From: Sphingomonas sp. Y57
GTDB taxonomy: Bacteria; Pseudomonadota; Alphaproteobacteria; Sphingomonadales; Sphingomonadaceae
DNA length: 45,347 nt
Reading direction: 5' to 3'
Assembly: GCF_001015195.1 (NCBI RefSeq)
Contig: NZ_LDES01000052.1
Coordinates: forward strand, 87,150 to 132,496
The position numbers and the translations under genes were made by a program. Shown here in pieces: positions 9,780-18,400 of this stretch; the stretch's first letter is position 1; each line of letters opens with the position of its first letter. Below the pieces are notes generated by a model. The model was not told where the DNA came from. It made no database searches and saw only the letters and a program-made list of their open reading frames with translations.

Positions 9780-12167
9780 ATGAGCGATCGGGATCAGGCG
9801 GCGTCGGCGTCGCAGCCGGGGGCGCGCCCGGCTCGGAAGCCGCGCATCTTTGCGGCGATCATGGCGCTGTTCGGGGCTGCCATGCTCTATGGCGGCGTCG
9901 AGCTCGTCCGCGTCGGCGGGACCGTCTTTTACCTGATCGCGGGGGCGGCGATGCTGGCTACTGCCGTCCTCCTGTGGCGGGGTAGCCGCTGGGCGGTCTG
10001 GCTCTATGGCGCACTGATCGCGCTGGCACTCGGCTGGACCCTCTACGAGACCGGGCTCGACATCTGGGCGATGATACCGCGGCTCGGCTTTTTCTATCTC
10101 CTGTTCGCCTGGCTGTTGATCCCCCGGGCGCGACGGGGCCTGGCCGGCGGCCCGGCCTTCGATCCGCGCGTGGCACGCGGGACGACGCTGGGGCTGGTCG
10201 TCGCGATGCTCGGCGTGCCGCTCGCCGCGCTGCCCTATGCGTCGATGATCACCCGCGATGGGACACCTTCGGCTGCACCCGGCACCGCTGGTCCGGCGGC
10301 CGATGGCGATTGGACTGCGTTCGGCGGCACCATGGCGGGCACCCGCTTCAGCGCGCTCGACGAGATCACCCCGGCCAATGTCGGCAAGCTGCGCGTGGCC
10401 TGGACCTACAGCTTCGGCGACAAGATTCCGGAAGGGCTGCAGGTGACGCCAATCAAGATCGGATCGTCGATCTATGCCTGCAACGGCGTCAACAACATCG
10501 TCTCGCTCGATGCCGATACCGGCCGCCAGAACTGGCGGTACGATCCAAAGGTCGAAAAAGAGACCCCGTTCCTGTCATGCCGCGGCGTCGCCTATTACAA
10601 GGTGCCCGACGCCACTGGCGCCTGTGCCGAACGCATCTTCGGCACCACCGTCGATGGCCGCCTGATCGCGCTCGACGCGCAGACCGGCCGGCCCTGCCAG
10701 GGCTTCGGCCGCAACGGGCAGGTGTCGCTGCTCGAAGGTTTCGGCAAGGTGCTTCCGGGCTATTATTCGCACACCGCCGCGCCGACGATCGCGCGGGGCA
10801 GGGTGGTGCTGGGCGGCACCATGCCCGACAATCAATATTGGGGCGAGCCGTCGGGCGTCATCCGTGCCTTCGACGCGCTGACCGGCAAGCTCGACTGGGC
10901 CTATGACGTGGGCAAGCCCGAACGGCGCGGCGCACCGGAGCCGGGCGAGACCTGGACCCATTCGACTCCGAACAACTGGGGCCAGATGGCCTATGACGAC
11001 GAGCTGGGCCTGGTCTATGTCCCGATGGGCAACTCGACCCCCGATTATTTCGGGGCGCAGCGCCGCCCGTTCGACGACGAGATCTCCAGCGCCGTGGTGG
11101 CGCTTGACGTCGAGACCGGTCGGCGGCGCTGGCTGTTCCAGACCGTCTACCACGACCTGTGGGACTATGACCTCGGATCGCAGCCGGTGCTGTTCGATAT
11201 TCCGGGGCCGGCCGGCATGGTCAAAGCGCTGGCGCAGTCGACCAAGCGCGGCGAGGTGTTCCTTGTCGATCGCGTCACCGGCAAGCCCCTGGCGCCGGTC
11301 GAGGAGCGGCCGGTGTCGACCCGCGGCCATGCGCCGGGCGAGCGCTTGTCGCCGACACAACCCTTCCCGACGGATATGCCGTCGCTGGCGGGCGGCCTGC
11401 TCAACGAGCGGATGATGTGGGGGCTGACCCCGTTCGACCAGATGTGGTGCCGCATAAGGTTCAAGGAGGCGCGCTACGACGGGCCGATGACGCCGCCGGG
11501 GCTGACGCCCAGCATCACCTATCCCGGCTATCTTGGCGGGATGGACTGGGGCAGCGTCTCGATCGACACCGATCGTGGGATCATGGTGGCTGTGACCCAA
11601 TATCTCGCAAACCGGCTCATCCTCGTCACCCGCGAGGAAGCGCTGCGGCAGAAGGCCTATCCGATGAACATGGGCCGGCGCGGGCTGGCGGCGCTGCGCG
11701 GCCTCAACGCGATGGAGGGGACGCCCTATGCGGAGGAGACCGGCCCGTTCCTGTCGCCCCTCAAGGTGCCCTGCCAGCAGCCGCCGTGGAGCCGGATCAG
11801 CGCCATCGACCTGAAGACCAAGAAGATCCTCTGGTCGCGGCCGCTGGGCAGCGGCAAGGAGGCGGGGCCGCTGGGCATGAAAAGCCATCTGCCGCTGCCG
11901 ATGGGCGTCCCCGCGCTCGGCGGGGTGCTGGTGTCGCGCGGCGGGCTGAGCTTCGTCGGCGCCGCCGCCGACCGCAGCTTCCGCGCGATCGAGACGGCCA
12001 CGGGCAAGATACTCTGGCAGGTGCCGATCCCGGAATCGGCGCACACGACACCGATGACCTATCTGGGACCGAAGAGCGGGAAGCAGTTCATCCTCGTCTC
12101 GGCCGCCGGGCACCGGTCGCTGAGCCTGGGGGCGGGCGACACGATGGTTGCCTATACGCTGCCATGA
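9780..12167 (+). CDS. Membrane-bound PQQ-dependent dehydrogenase (glucose/quinate dehydrogenase type)
   Basis: A 795-aa quinoprotein that oxidises an alcohol or polyol on the periplasmic side and passes electrons to ubiquinone. The N-terminal 150 residues contain about five hydrophobic helices (IFAAIMALFGAAMLYGG, LGFFYLLFAWLLI, TTLGLVVAMLGVPLAAL), as in membrane glucose dehydrogenase. The propeller domain starts at DWTAFGGTMAGTRFSALDEI. It keeps YHDLWDYDLGSQPVL (about residue 457), matching the family segment with the catalytic Asp, and has PQQ-type repeats such as IYACNGVNNIVSLDADTGRQNWRYD. CAGGAGGG precedes the ATG. A glucose, quinate or other polyol substrate cannot be distinguished. PQQ synthesis genes are not in the window. 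Confidence 0.93.
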   Translation: MSDRDQAASASQPGARPARKPRIFAAIMALFGAAMLYGGVELVRVGGTVFYLIAGAAMLATAVLLWRGSRWAVWLYGALIALALGWTLYETGLDIWAMIPRLGFFYLLFAWLLIPRARRGLAGGPAFDPRVARGTTLGLVVAMLGVPLAALPYASMITRDGTPSAAPGTAGPAADGDWTAFGGTMAGTRFSALDEITPANVGKLRVAWTYSFGDKIPEGLQVTPIKIGSSIYACNGVNNIVSLDADTGRQNWRYDPKVEKETPFLSCRGVAYYKVPDATGACAERIFGTTVDGRLIALDAQTGRPCQGFGRNGQVSLLEGFGKVLPGYYSHTAAPTIARGRVVLGGTMPDNQYWGEPSGVIRAFDALTGKLDWAYDVGKPERRGAPEPGETWTHSTPNNWGQMAYDDELGLVYVPMGNSTPDYFGAQRRPFDDEISSAVVALDVETGRRRWLFQTVYHDLWDYDLGSQPVLFDIPGPAGMVKALAQSTKRGEVFLVDRVTGKPLAPVEERPVSTRGHAPGERLSPTQPFPTDMPSLAGGLLNERMMWGLTPFDQMWCRIRFKEARYDGPMTPPGLTPSITYPGYLGGMDWGSVSIDTDRGIMVAVTQYLANRLILVTREEALRQKAYPMNMGRRGLAALRGLNAMEGTPYAEETGPFLSPLKVPCQQPPWSRISAIDLKTKKILWSRPLGSGKEAGPLGMKSHLPLPMGVPALGGVLVSRGGLSFVGAAADRSFRAIETATGKILWQVPIPESAHTTPMTYLGPKSGKQFILVSAAGHRSLSLGAGDTMVAYTLP

Positions 12168-13360
12168 GGAAGATGAGCTTCGGCAGCGTCGAGGAGGCGC
12201 GGCGGATCGCCCGCCGCCGGCTCCCGCCCGCCGTCTATCATTATGTCGAGGGCGGCAAGGACGCGGAGATCACCGCCTTCGCCAACGAACTCGCCTTCAG
12301 CCGGGTCTTCTTCTCGCCGCGGATATGCTCGTCCAGTAACAGGCCCGACCTGTCGACGACGGTGCTCGGCCGGCAGATCAGGATGCCGCTCGTCATCGCG
12401 CCGACCGGCTTCGTCCGGGTCGTCCATTCGGATGGCGAGCTGGGGGCGGCCCGTGCGTCCAAGGCGGCCGGCATCCCGATCGCCATCAGTACCCTGTGCG
12501 GCGAGCCTGCCGCGCGGATCACCGAGGCGAACGACGACACCTGGTTCCAGCTCTACATGATAGGCGGGCGGCGCGGCGCGCAGCACTGCATCGATCTCGC
12601 CCGTGCCGCGGGCTGCCGGGTGCTGGTCGTCACCGCCGACGTCGCGGGCCTCGCCCAGCAGGACAGGATGGCGCGGCCGCTGCCCTCGCGAGTGAGCCTG
12701 AAGGAGGCCTTCGCCTTCCTGCCGCAGGCGTGGGATCGGCCGCGCTGGCTCTTGTCGCTGCTGCGCGGCGGGCTGGAGATGCGCGCGCCCAACGCTCCGC
12801 CAAAGGAGGACGGTAGCGAGATGTCGCTGATGGAGGCGGGCCCGCTGCTGGTCGCGACGCCGCCGAGCTGGGACGACCTCGCCTGGATCCGTCGGCAATG
12901 GGACGGGCCGATGGTGGTCAAAGGCATATTGCGCGTCGACGACGCCCTTCGCGCCGCGGAGATCGGCGTCGACGGCATCTCCATCTCCAACCATGGCGCC
13001 AAGGTGCTGGACGGATCGCCGTCGACCCTGTCGATGCTGCCCGGGATCGCCGATGCGGTCGGCGGCCGGATCGACATATTGCTCGACGGCGGCGTCCGGC
13101 GCGGCGCGGACATCGTCCGGGCCTGCGCGCTCGGTGCGAAGGCGGTGCTGGTCGGTCGCCCCTATCTGTGGGGGCTGGCGGCAGGCGGTGAGGCGGGCGT
13201 CGCCGGCATATTGCGGCTGCTGCGCCACGGCATGGCGGCCACCATGTCACAGCTGGGCTGCGCCTCGGTCGCCGAACTGGGCCCGGACGTGCTCCATCCG
13301 CTTCCCGATTTCTGGCGCTGGAACGACGTCGGCGTCGACCTCCAGTCGCGCCTGAAGTGA
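12164..13360 (+). CDS. FMN-dependent alpha-hydroxyacid dehydrogenase, MftD-like branch
   Basis: A 398-aa member of the lactate dehydrogenase/glycolate oxidase family. The start ATG at 12164 overlaps the previous stop; another in-frame ATG lies at 12173. The FMN barrel is complete: YHYVEGGKDAE near the N-terminus, LVIAPTGFVRV, TWFQLYMIG, MVVKGILRVDDALRA and the proton-abstracting His277 in ISNHGAKVLDG. In classical enzymes the following substrate-binding residue is Arg (NHG-A/G-R); here it is Lys280. The C-terminal stretch YLWGLAAGGEAGVAGILRLL resembles my recollection of MftD, the lactate-dehydrogenase-like enzyme of mycofactocin synthesis. No other mycofactocin gene is present, so a hydroxyacid dehydrogenase role beside the PQQ enzyme is the default call. 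Confidence 0.85.
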   Translation: MRKMSFGSVEEARRIARRRLPPAVYHYVEGGKDAEITAFANELAFSRVFFSPRICSSSNRPDLSTTVLGRQIRMPLVIAPTGFVRVVHSDGELGAARASKAAGIPIAISTLCGEPAARITEANDDTWFQLYMIGGRRGAQHCIDLARAAGCRVLVVTADVAGLAQQDRMARPLPSRVSLKEAFAFLPQAWDRPRWLLSLLRGGLEMRAPNAPPKEDGSEMSLMEAGPLLVATPPSWDDLAWIRRQWDGPMVVKGILRVDDALRAAEIGVDGISISNHGAKVLDGSPSTLSMLPGIADAVGGRIDILLDGGVRRGADIVRACALGAKAVLVGRPYLWGLAAGGEAGVAGILRLLRHGMAATMSQLGCASVAELGPDVLHPLPDFWRWNDVGVDLQSRLK

Positions 13361-13385
13361 TCCGACCCGAAGAGGCCCTTCGTCC

Positions 13386-14267
13386 ATGTCCAAGATATTC
13401 CTGACCTGCGCGGTCACCGGCAACCACACCACGCTGGAGCAGCATCCCGGCCTGCCCGTCACGCCGGAGCAGATCGCCGTCGCCGGACTGGAGGCGGCAG
13501 CGGCAGGTGCCGCCGCGCTCCATATCCACGTCCGCGATCCGCAGACCGGCAAGCCCTCGATGGAGGTCGATCTCTACCAGGAGGTCGTCGAATATATCCG
13601 CCGGCATGACAGGGCGGTGGTCATCAACCTGACGACCGGGCCGGGCGGGCGCTTCCAGCCGTCCGATGACGACCCCGTCATACCCGGTCCCCGCACCAAT
13701 TTCCTGGCACCGGAGAAGCGCGTCGCACATATCGCGCAGCTCAAGCCCGATATCGCGACGCTTGACCTCAATACGATGACCTTCGGGGGCGAGGTGGTGA
13801 TCAACACACCCGGCAACGTCCGCCGCATGGCCCGGGTGATGCGCGAAGCCGGGGTCCGGCCGGAGCTGGAGCTGTTCGACACCGGCGACATCATGCTGAT
13901 GCGCGCGCTGATCGAGGACGGGACGCTCGATCCCGACCCGCTCTGCTCGCTGGTGCTCGGCATCCGATATGGTTTCCCGGCGGAGATCGAGGCGTTGCTC
14001 TATGCCCGGTCTATGTTGCCGGCCGGTTCGATCTGGACAGGCTTCGCGACCGGCCGCATGGCCTTCCCGATGGTTGCGCAGTCGGTGCTGGCGGGGGGCA
14101 ATATCCGGGTCGGCCTGGAGGACGCGGTCTTCCTGTCGAAGGGGGTGCTGGCGCCGTCCAATGCCGCCATGTGCGCAAAGGCGCGCCGCATCGCCGAGGA
14201 CCTGGGCGCCGAGCTGGCGAGCGCGGCTGAAATGCGCGCGCGACTGGGGCTGGCAGCAGCGGGCTGA
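13386..14267 (+). CDS. BKACE-family beta-keto acid cleavage enzyme (DUF849)
   Basis: A 293-aa zinc-dependent TIM-barrel enzyme. The family condenses a beta-keto acid with acetyl-CoA to give acetoacetate and a CoA ester. Visible hallmarks are FLTCAVTGNHTT at the N-terminus, the metal-binding HIHVRDPQTGKPS, INLTTGPGG, DLNTMTFG, ELELFDTGD and VGLEDAVFL near the end. It lies 25 bases after the FMN dehydrogenase, so a chain alcohol to keto acid to cleaved acyl-CoA is plausible for this operon. The BKACE substrate is normally set by residues I cannot assign here. Confidence 0.93.
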   Translation: MSKIFLTCAVTGNHTTLEQHPGLPVTPEQIAVAGLEAAAAGAAALHIHVRDPQTGKPSMEVDLYQEVVEYIRRHDRAVVINLTTGPGGRFQPSDDDPVIPGPRTNFLAPEKRVAHIAQLKPDIATLDLNTMTFGGEVVINTPGNVRRMARVMREAGVRPELELFDTGDIMLMRALIEDGTLDPDPLCSLVLGIRYGFPAEIEALLYARSMLPAGSIWTGFATGRMAFPMVAQSVLAGGNIRVGLEDAVFLSKGVLAPSNAAMCAKARRIAEDLGAELASAAEMRARLGLAAAG

Positions 14268-14377
14268 GCCCCGCTGTCGCCCAAGCTGTGACGCTGGAGG
14301 ACGTCCGGGGCGCACCGATGAGGGCCTGCGGTTATTGGTAAAAATCGTCCGTATGTGCGATTGTCGCTCAAAATGCG

Positions 14378-14406
14378 TTGACTCCTCCGATAAACGTGGG
14401 CAGATA
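14378..14406 (+). promoter_or_regulatory. Candidate promoter of the TonB receptor operon with CGATAAACGT element
   Basis: TTGACT (14378-14383), a 17-base spacer and CAGATA (14401-14406) form a plausible promoter. The spacer contains CGATAAACGT at 14388-14397, three bases before the -10 box. It matches the elements at 9729-9738 and, on the other strand, 21586-21595. Confidence 0.45.
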
Positions 14407-14414
14407 TCAGAATG

Positions 14415-14430
14415 TGTTACATTAGTAACA
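14415..14430. promoter_or_regulatory. Inverted repeat TGTTAC-ATTA-GTAACA, possible operator
   Basis: Perfect 6-base arms with a 4-base centre lie just downstream of the predicted -10 box and 32 bases before the TonB receptor ATG. The position suits a repressor. The element is not repeated at the other promoters of the window. Confidence 0.4.
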
Positions 14431-14461
14431 ATAACGAACAATTATCCGGGGGAGCCCCTTC

Positions 14462-16612
14462 ATGAAGCTCGACAGATTTTTCCTTGGTTCGCCTCTTCGC
14501 ATGGCCGGCGCCTCGACCATCGCGCTGCTCGCCATCGCTGCCGCTCCCGCTGCAGCGCAGGACGTCCAGGCCGCGCCGGCCGCCGCCGAGGATGGCATTG
14601 TCGAAGATATCGTCGTGACCGCCCAGCGCCGCACCGAACGGCTCGAGGACGTGCCGATCGCGATCACCTCGCTCGGCAGCTCCGCGCTGGAGGCGTCGAG
14701 CGTCACCCGCGTGTCGCAGCTTCCCAGCCTCGTCCCCGGCCTGCGCCTCGACCAGTCTGGCACCTTCGCCCAGCCGACCATCCGCGGCGTCGGCAGCTCG
14801 GTCGCGGGCCCCGGCCTCAGCTCGAACGTCGGTACCTATATCGACGGCTTCTACGTCCCCAACAGCCTGACGTCGGACCTGTCGCTGCTCAGCGTGTCGA
14901 ACGTGCAGGTGCTGAAGGGCCCGCAGGGCACCCTGTTCGGCCGTAACGCCACCGGCGGCGCGATCCTGGTCACGACCCGCGATCCCTCCTACGAGACCAC
15001 GGTGACGGCGCGGGCGAGCTACCAGTCGTTCAACCATCTCAACATCGGCGGCTATGCCTCGACCGGTCTCAGCGACAAGGTCGCGATGGACGTCACCGGT
15101 TATTTCGAGCGCGGCGACGGCTTCGTCCGCAGCCTGATCGACGGCCACAAGGAAGCGAAGTTCAAGAAGTGGGCGGTCCGCACCAAGATGCTGGCCGAAG
15201 TGAGCGACACCGCCAAGTTCACCCTCGCCTATTCGCATCAATATGCCGACGATCCCACGTTCGTAGCCAAGAACAGCTATAACGGTCTCAGCGCCGGATC
15301 GGTCGTTCCGGGCGCACTCACGCCGTCGGGCCGCCGCGATGTCGCCAATAATTACGAGACGCAGAGCCGGATCAATGGCGACGCCTTCTATCTGACCGGC
15401 GAGTTCGACCTGGGCTTCGCGACCCTCAAGTCGCTGAGCCAGTATCGCGATGAACGCACCTTCATCGCCAACGATAACGACAGCTCGTCGGCATCGGTGG
15501 TCCATTCGAACTATCAGTCGATCGACAAGAGCTTCACCCAGGAAGTCAACCTGTCGGGCGAGGCGTCGGATGCCTTCAAGTGGTTGCTCGGCGGCTATTA
15601 TTTCTGGAACGACATCAAATATCCGTCGGTCAACGTGTCGATCAACGGCGCACCGTTCGCCAAGACGCAGGGTTCGATCAACAAGATCAACGCCTATGCC
15701 GCGTTCGCGGACGGCACCTATCAGGTCAGCGACCGCCTGTTCCTGACCGGCGGCCTGCGCTACAGCATCGAGAAGGCGAAGCTCCACCTCGACATGCCGA
15801 GCAACGGCATCAACGACGGGTCGGAGACCTGGAAGAGCCTGACGCCGCGCGCGGTGGTCCGCTATGAGCTGGCCGACCGGACCAGCGTCTATGCGTCGTA
15901 CAGCAAGGGCTTCAAGTCGGGCCAGCTTCCCGCCGGCAGCAACCGGATCGAGCCGGTCCGTCCCGAGAAGATCGACGCCTTCGAAGTCGGCTTCAAGACC
16001 GCGCGTCGTGGCCTGCGCTTCGATGCCTCGGCCTATTATTACGACTATAAGGACCTGCAGGTGACGGCCTTCCTGTCGCCGGGCTCGATCGTCCGCAACG
16101 CTGCCTCGGCCGAGATCTACGGCGCCGAGGTGCAGCTCGCGGCCGACCTGACCTCGCAGCTCAGCGTCTCGCTGGGCGGGGCCTATACCCATGCGAAGTA
16201 CAAGGACTTCACCACTGCGGTCCGCTACGTCCAGGGCGCGAGCGGTTTCTTCTCTGTGCAGACCGTCGATGCCTCGGGCTTCGCCATGCAGCGTGCGCCG
16301 AAATTCACCGGCACCGCCGACGTCACCTACAAGATTCCGGTGGGCGACGGCGACCTGACGCTGAACGGCAATCTCTACTACACCACCCGCGTCTATTTCG
16401 ATCCGGTCGAGCAGTTCTACCAGAACGGCTATGCGTTGCTGAACCTCCGCGCGACCTACACCCTGCCCAACAAGGCCTGGTCCTTCTCGGTGTTCGGCAC
16501 CAACGTGACCGACACCAAGTATCGCAACCAGGTCCAGCCGGCCTCGGGTGCGGTTCAGCAGGGCTATGGCGAACCGGCGGTGATCGGGGCGCAGGTCTCG
16601 TACCACTTCTGA
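14462..16612 (+). CDS. TonB-dependent outer-membrane receptor (TBDR 1)
   Basis: A 716-aa energy-coupled outer-membrane transporter. A signal peptide (MKLDRFFLGSPLR...ALLAIAAAPAAAQ) is followed by IVEDIVVTAQRRTERLEDVPIA, the TonB-box/plug start typical of sphingomonad receptors. The plug has VLKGPQGTLFGRNATGGAILV, and the barrel ends FGTNVTDTKYRNQVQ...VSYHF with the terminal aromatic needed for assembly. It is closely related to the receptor at 19344-21521 (shared ATGLSDKVA, RPEKIDAFEVGFKTA-like and FGTNVTDTKYRNQV blocks). As first gene of an operon of catabolic enzymes, it probably imports that pathway's substrate. Confidence 0.95.
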   Translation: MKLDRFFLGSPLRMAGASTIALLAIAAAPAAAQDVQAAPAAAEDGIVEDIVVTAQRRTERLEDVPIAITSLGSSALEASSVTRVSQLPSLVPGLRLDQSGTFAQPTIRGVGSSVAGPGLSSNVGTYIDGFYVPNSLTSDLSLLSVSNVQVLKGPQGTLFGRNATGGAILVTTRDPSYETTVTARASYQSFNHLNIGGYASTGLSDKVAMDVTGYFERGDGFVRSLIDGHKEAKFKKWAVRTKMLAEVSDTAKFTLAYSHQYADDPTFVAKNSYNGLSAGSVVPGALTPSGRRDVANNYETQSRINGDAFYLTGEFDLGFATLKSLSQYRDERTFIANDNDSSSASVVHSNYQSIDKSFTQEVNLSGEASDAFKWLLGGYYFWNDIKYPSVNVSINGAPFAKTQGSINKINAYAAFADGTYQVSDRLFLTGGLRYSIEKAKLHLDMPSNGINDGSETWKSLTPRAVVRYELADRTSVYASYSKGFKSGQLPAGSNRIEPVRPEKIDAFEVGFKTARRGLRFDASAYYYDYKDLQVTAFLSPGSIVRNAASAEIYGAEVQLAADLTSQLSVSLGGAYTHAKYKDFTTAVRYVQGASGFFSVQTVDASGFAMQRAPKFTGTADVTYKIPVGDGDLTLNGNLYYTTRVYFDPVEQFYQNGYALLNLRATYTLPNKAWSFSVFGTNVTDTKYRNQVQPASGAVQQGYGEPAVIGAQVSYHF

Positions 16613-16631
16613 TGCGGAGCGGGAGGACCGG

Positions 16632-17627
16632 ATGAGCCTGGCCGCTGATATCCGGGATCGTCTGGTCCTCCCCGCCGTCTGCGCGCCGATGATGATGGTG
16701 ACCGGCCCCGAGCTGGTCGCCGCGGCGTGCAATGCCGGACTGGTCGCGGGCCTGCCCGCGCACAATGCCCGCAGCATCGAGGAACTCGGTGACTGGCTCG
16801 ACCGGATCGCCGCCGCCCGCGCCGCGCATCGCGACGCGGGCGGGGCCGATCGCGGCGTGCTGGCGGTCAACGTCACCGCCGCGCGGCCCATCGAGGAGAT
16901 CGAAGCCCATCTCGACCTCTGCGCGCGCCACGGCGTGCGGATCGTCATCAGCGCGATGGGCAATCCGGCCGAGCTGACCATCCGCGCGCACGATCGCGGC
17001 CTGCTCGTCTATCACGACGTCACGTCGGTCCCCCATGCCGAGAAGGCGATCGCCGCAGGGGTCGACGGCCTCACCTGCATCGGTGCGGGCGGTGGCGGCC
17101 ATTCCGGTCTGATCAATCCGTTGGTCCTGATCCCCCGTATCCGCGCGATCTTCGACGGCACGATCATCCTGGCGGGCGCCGCGTCCACCGGCGCCGTGAT
17201 CCGCGCGGCGGAGGTGCTCGGCGCGGACCTCTGCTATCTCGGCACCCGTTTCATCGCGACCCGCGAGTCCCGCGCGCCCGACAGCTACAAGGCGATGATC
17301 GTCGAGGGCAGGGCGGGCGATCTCAGTTTCACCAGCGCGGTCTCGGGGGTGCGCGCCAACTGGCTGCACGCCTCGCTGCGCAGCCATGGCCTCGACCCGG
17401 CGGACCTGCCCGTCGCCTCGGCGCCGCGCAATTACGATCATCTGCCGGACGACGTGCGCCCGTGGCGCGACCTGTGGAGCGCGGGGCAGGGGATCGAGCT
17501 GATCGACGACGTGCCCCCTGTCGCCGAGCTGGTCGAGCGGCTGCGGGCCGATTATGTCGCGGCCTGTCGGGTACCGGACATGGCCGCCGCGGCGCGCGCC
17601 GGTGTGCCGGCATCCCATGCGGATTGA
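16632..17627 (+). CDS. Nitronate monooxygenase-like FMN protein (NPD 2)
   Basis: A 331-aa relative of NPD 1 with the FMN-barrel segments CAPMMMVTGPELVAAACNAGLVAGLP, CIGAGGGGHSGLINP and ILAGAASTGAVIRAAEVLGADLCYLGTRF. The catalytic-site GGHSG corresponds to the family His region. GGAGG at 16621-16625 serves as ribosome binding site. Its 3' end overlaps the next gene by 11 bases. The substrate is unknown; pairing such genes with crotonases in sphingomonad catabolic operons suggests an enoyl/acyl-CoA role, which is inference. Confidence 0.88.
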   Translation: MSLAADIRDRLVLPAVCAPMMMVTGPELVAAACNAGLVAGLPAHNARSIEELGDWLDRIAAARAAHRDAGGADRGVLAVNVTAARPIEEIEAHLDLCARHGVRIVISAMGNPAELTIRAHDRGLLVYHDVTSVPHAEKAIAAGVDGLTCIGAGGGGHSGLINPLVLIPRIRAIFDGTIILAGAASTGAVIRAAEVLGADLCYLGTRFIATRESRAPDSYKAMIVEGRAGDLSFTSAVSGVRANWLHASLRSHGLDPADLPVASAPRNYDHLPDDVRPWRDLWSAGQGIELIDDVPPVAELVERLRADYVAACRVPDMAAAARAGVPASHAD

Positions 17628-18396
17628 GGAGATCCTCGCCGGATCGGAGGACGAGGTCGCGACCGCGACGATCGACGGGGTCCGCCTGATCATCTTCAAC
17701 CGCCCTGCGGCGCGCAACGCCCTGTCGCGCGCGATGCGCCGTCGCTTCGCCCTGCTGCTGGCGGACGCGGGCCAGGACTCGTCGGTCGGCTGCATCGTCG
17801 TCACCGGCGCGCATGGCGCTTTCACTGCCGGATCGGACATCCGCGAGAGCCGCGCCCAGCCGGGGCCGATGGTCCGCCCGCATCCCGGCGAGGCGCTGCG
17901 AGCCTGCACCCGGCCGGTGATCGCGGCGATCGACGGGCCGTGCATCACCGGGGGACTGGAGATCGCGCTGAGCTGCAGCTTCGCCATCGCCTCCGACCGG
18001 TCGGTCTTCGCCGACACCCATGCGAAGATCGGAATCCTGCCCGCCTGGGGCCAGTCGGCGCTGCTGCCCCGCGCGATCGGTGCGGCGCGCGCGCGGCAGA
18101 TGATGGCGACGGGGGCCTTTGTCGACGCCTCGACAGCGCTCGCCTGGGGGCTTGTCAACGAGGTGACGACGCCGGAGGAACTGCTGCCACGGGCGCTCGA
18201 CCTCGGCCGCGCGATCACGGGCTGCGACCGCCGCTCGATCGACTGGCAGATGCGGCTGATCGCCGACCACCACGGCGCACCGATGGCCGAGGCGCTGGCG
18301 GCCGAGGAGGCCGCCGTGGTCCGCTGGCGGGCCGGCGAAAAACACTATGCGCCCGCGACGGGCGGCGCGATGAACGATTATCAGCGAACGGAGTGA
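17617..18396 (+). CDS. Enoyl-CoA hydratase/isomerase family protein (ECH 1)
   Basis: A 259-aa crotonase. The ATG at 17617 lies inside the end of NPD 2. The oxyanion hole segment TGAHGAFTAGSDIRES and Glu115 in CITGGLEIALSC are present. The second catalytic Glu of canonical hydratases is replaced by His135 in FADTHAKIGILP, a common variant in this family. It should act on a CoA thioester as hydratase, isomerase or hydrolase. It lies just upstream of ECH 2 in the same operon. Confidence 0.9.
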   Translation: MRIEEILAGSEDEVATATIDGVRLIIFNRPAARNALSRAMRRRFALLLADAGQDSSVGCIVVTGAHGAFTAGSDIRESRAQPGPMVRPHPGEALRACTRPVIAAIDGPCITGGLEIALSCSFAIASDRSVFADTHAKIGILPAWGQSALLPRAIGAARARQMMATGAFVDASTALAWGLVNEVTTPEELLPRALDLGRAITGCDRRSIDWQMRLIADHHGAPMAEALAAEEAAVVRWRAGEKHYAPATGGAMNDYQRTE

Positions 18397-18400
18397 TACG

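Noticed and set aside
12164-13360. Mycofactocin biosynthesis cluster
   Set aside because: Only an MftD-like flavoprotein is seen; no precursor peptide, radical SAM maturase or MftB-like protein occurs nearby.
14417-16981. Very long minus-strand open frame (854 codons) opposite TBDR 1
   Set aside because: High GC removes stop codons from the opposite strand. The TonB receptor in the plus strand has signal peptide, plug and barrel motifs; the minus-strand product resembles nothing.
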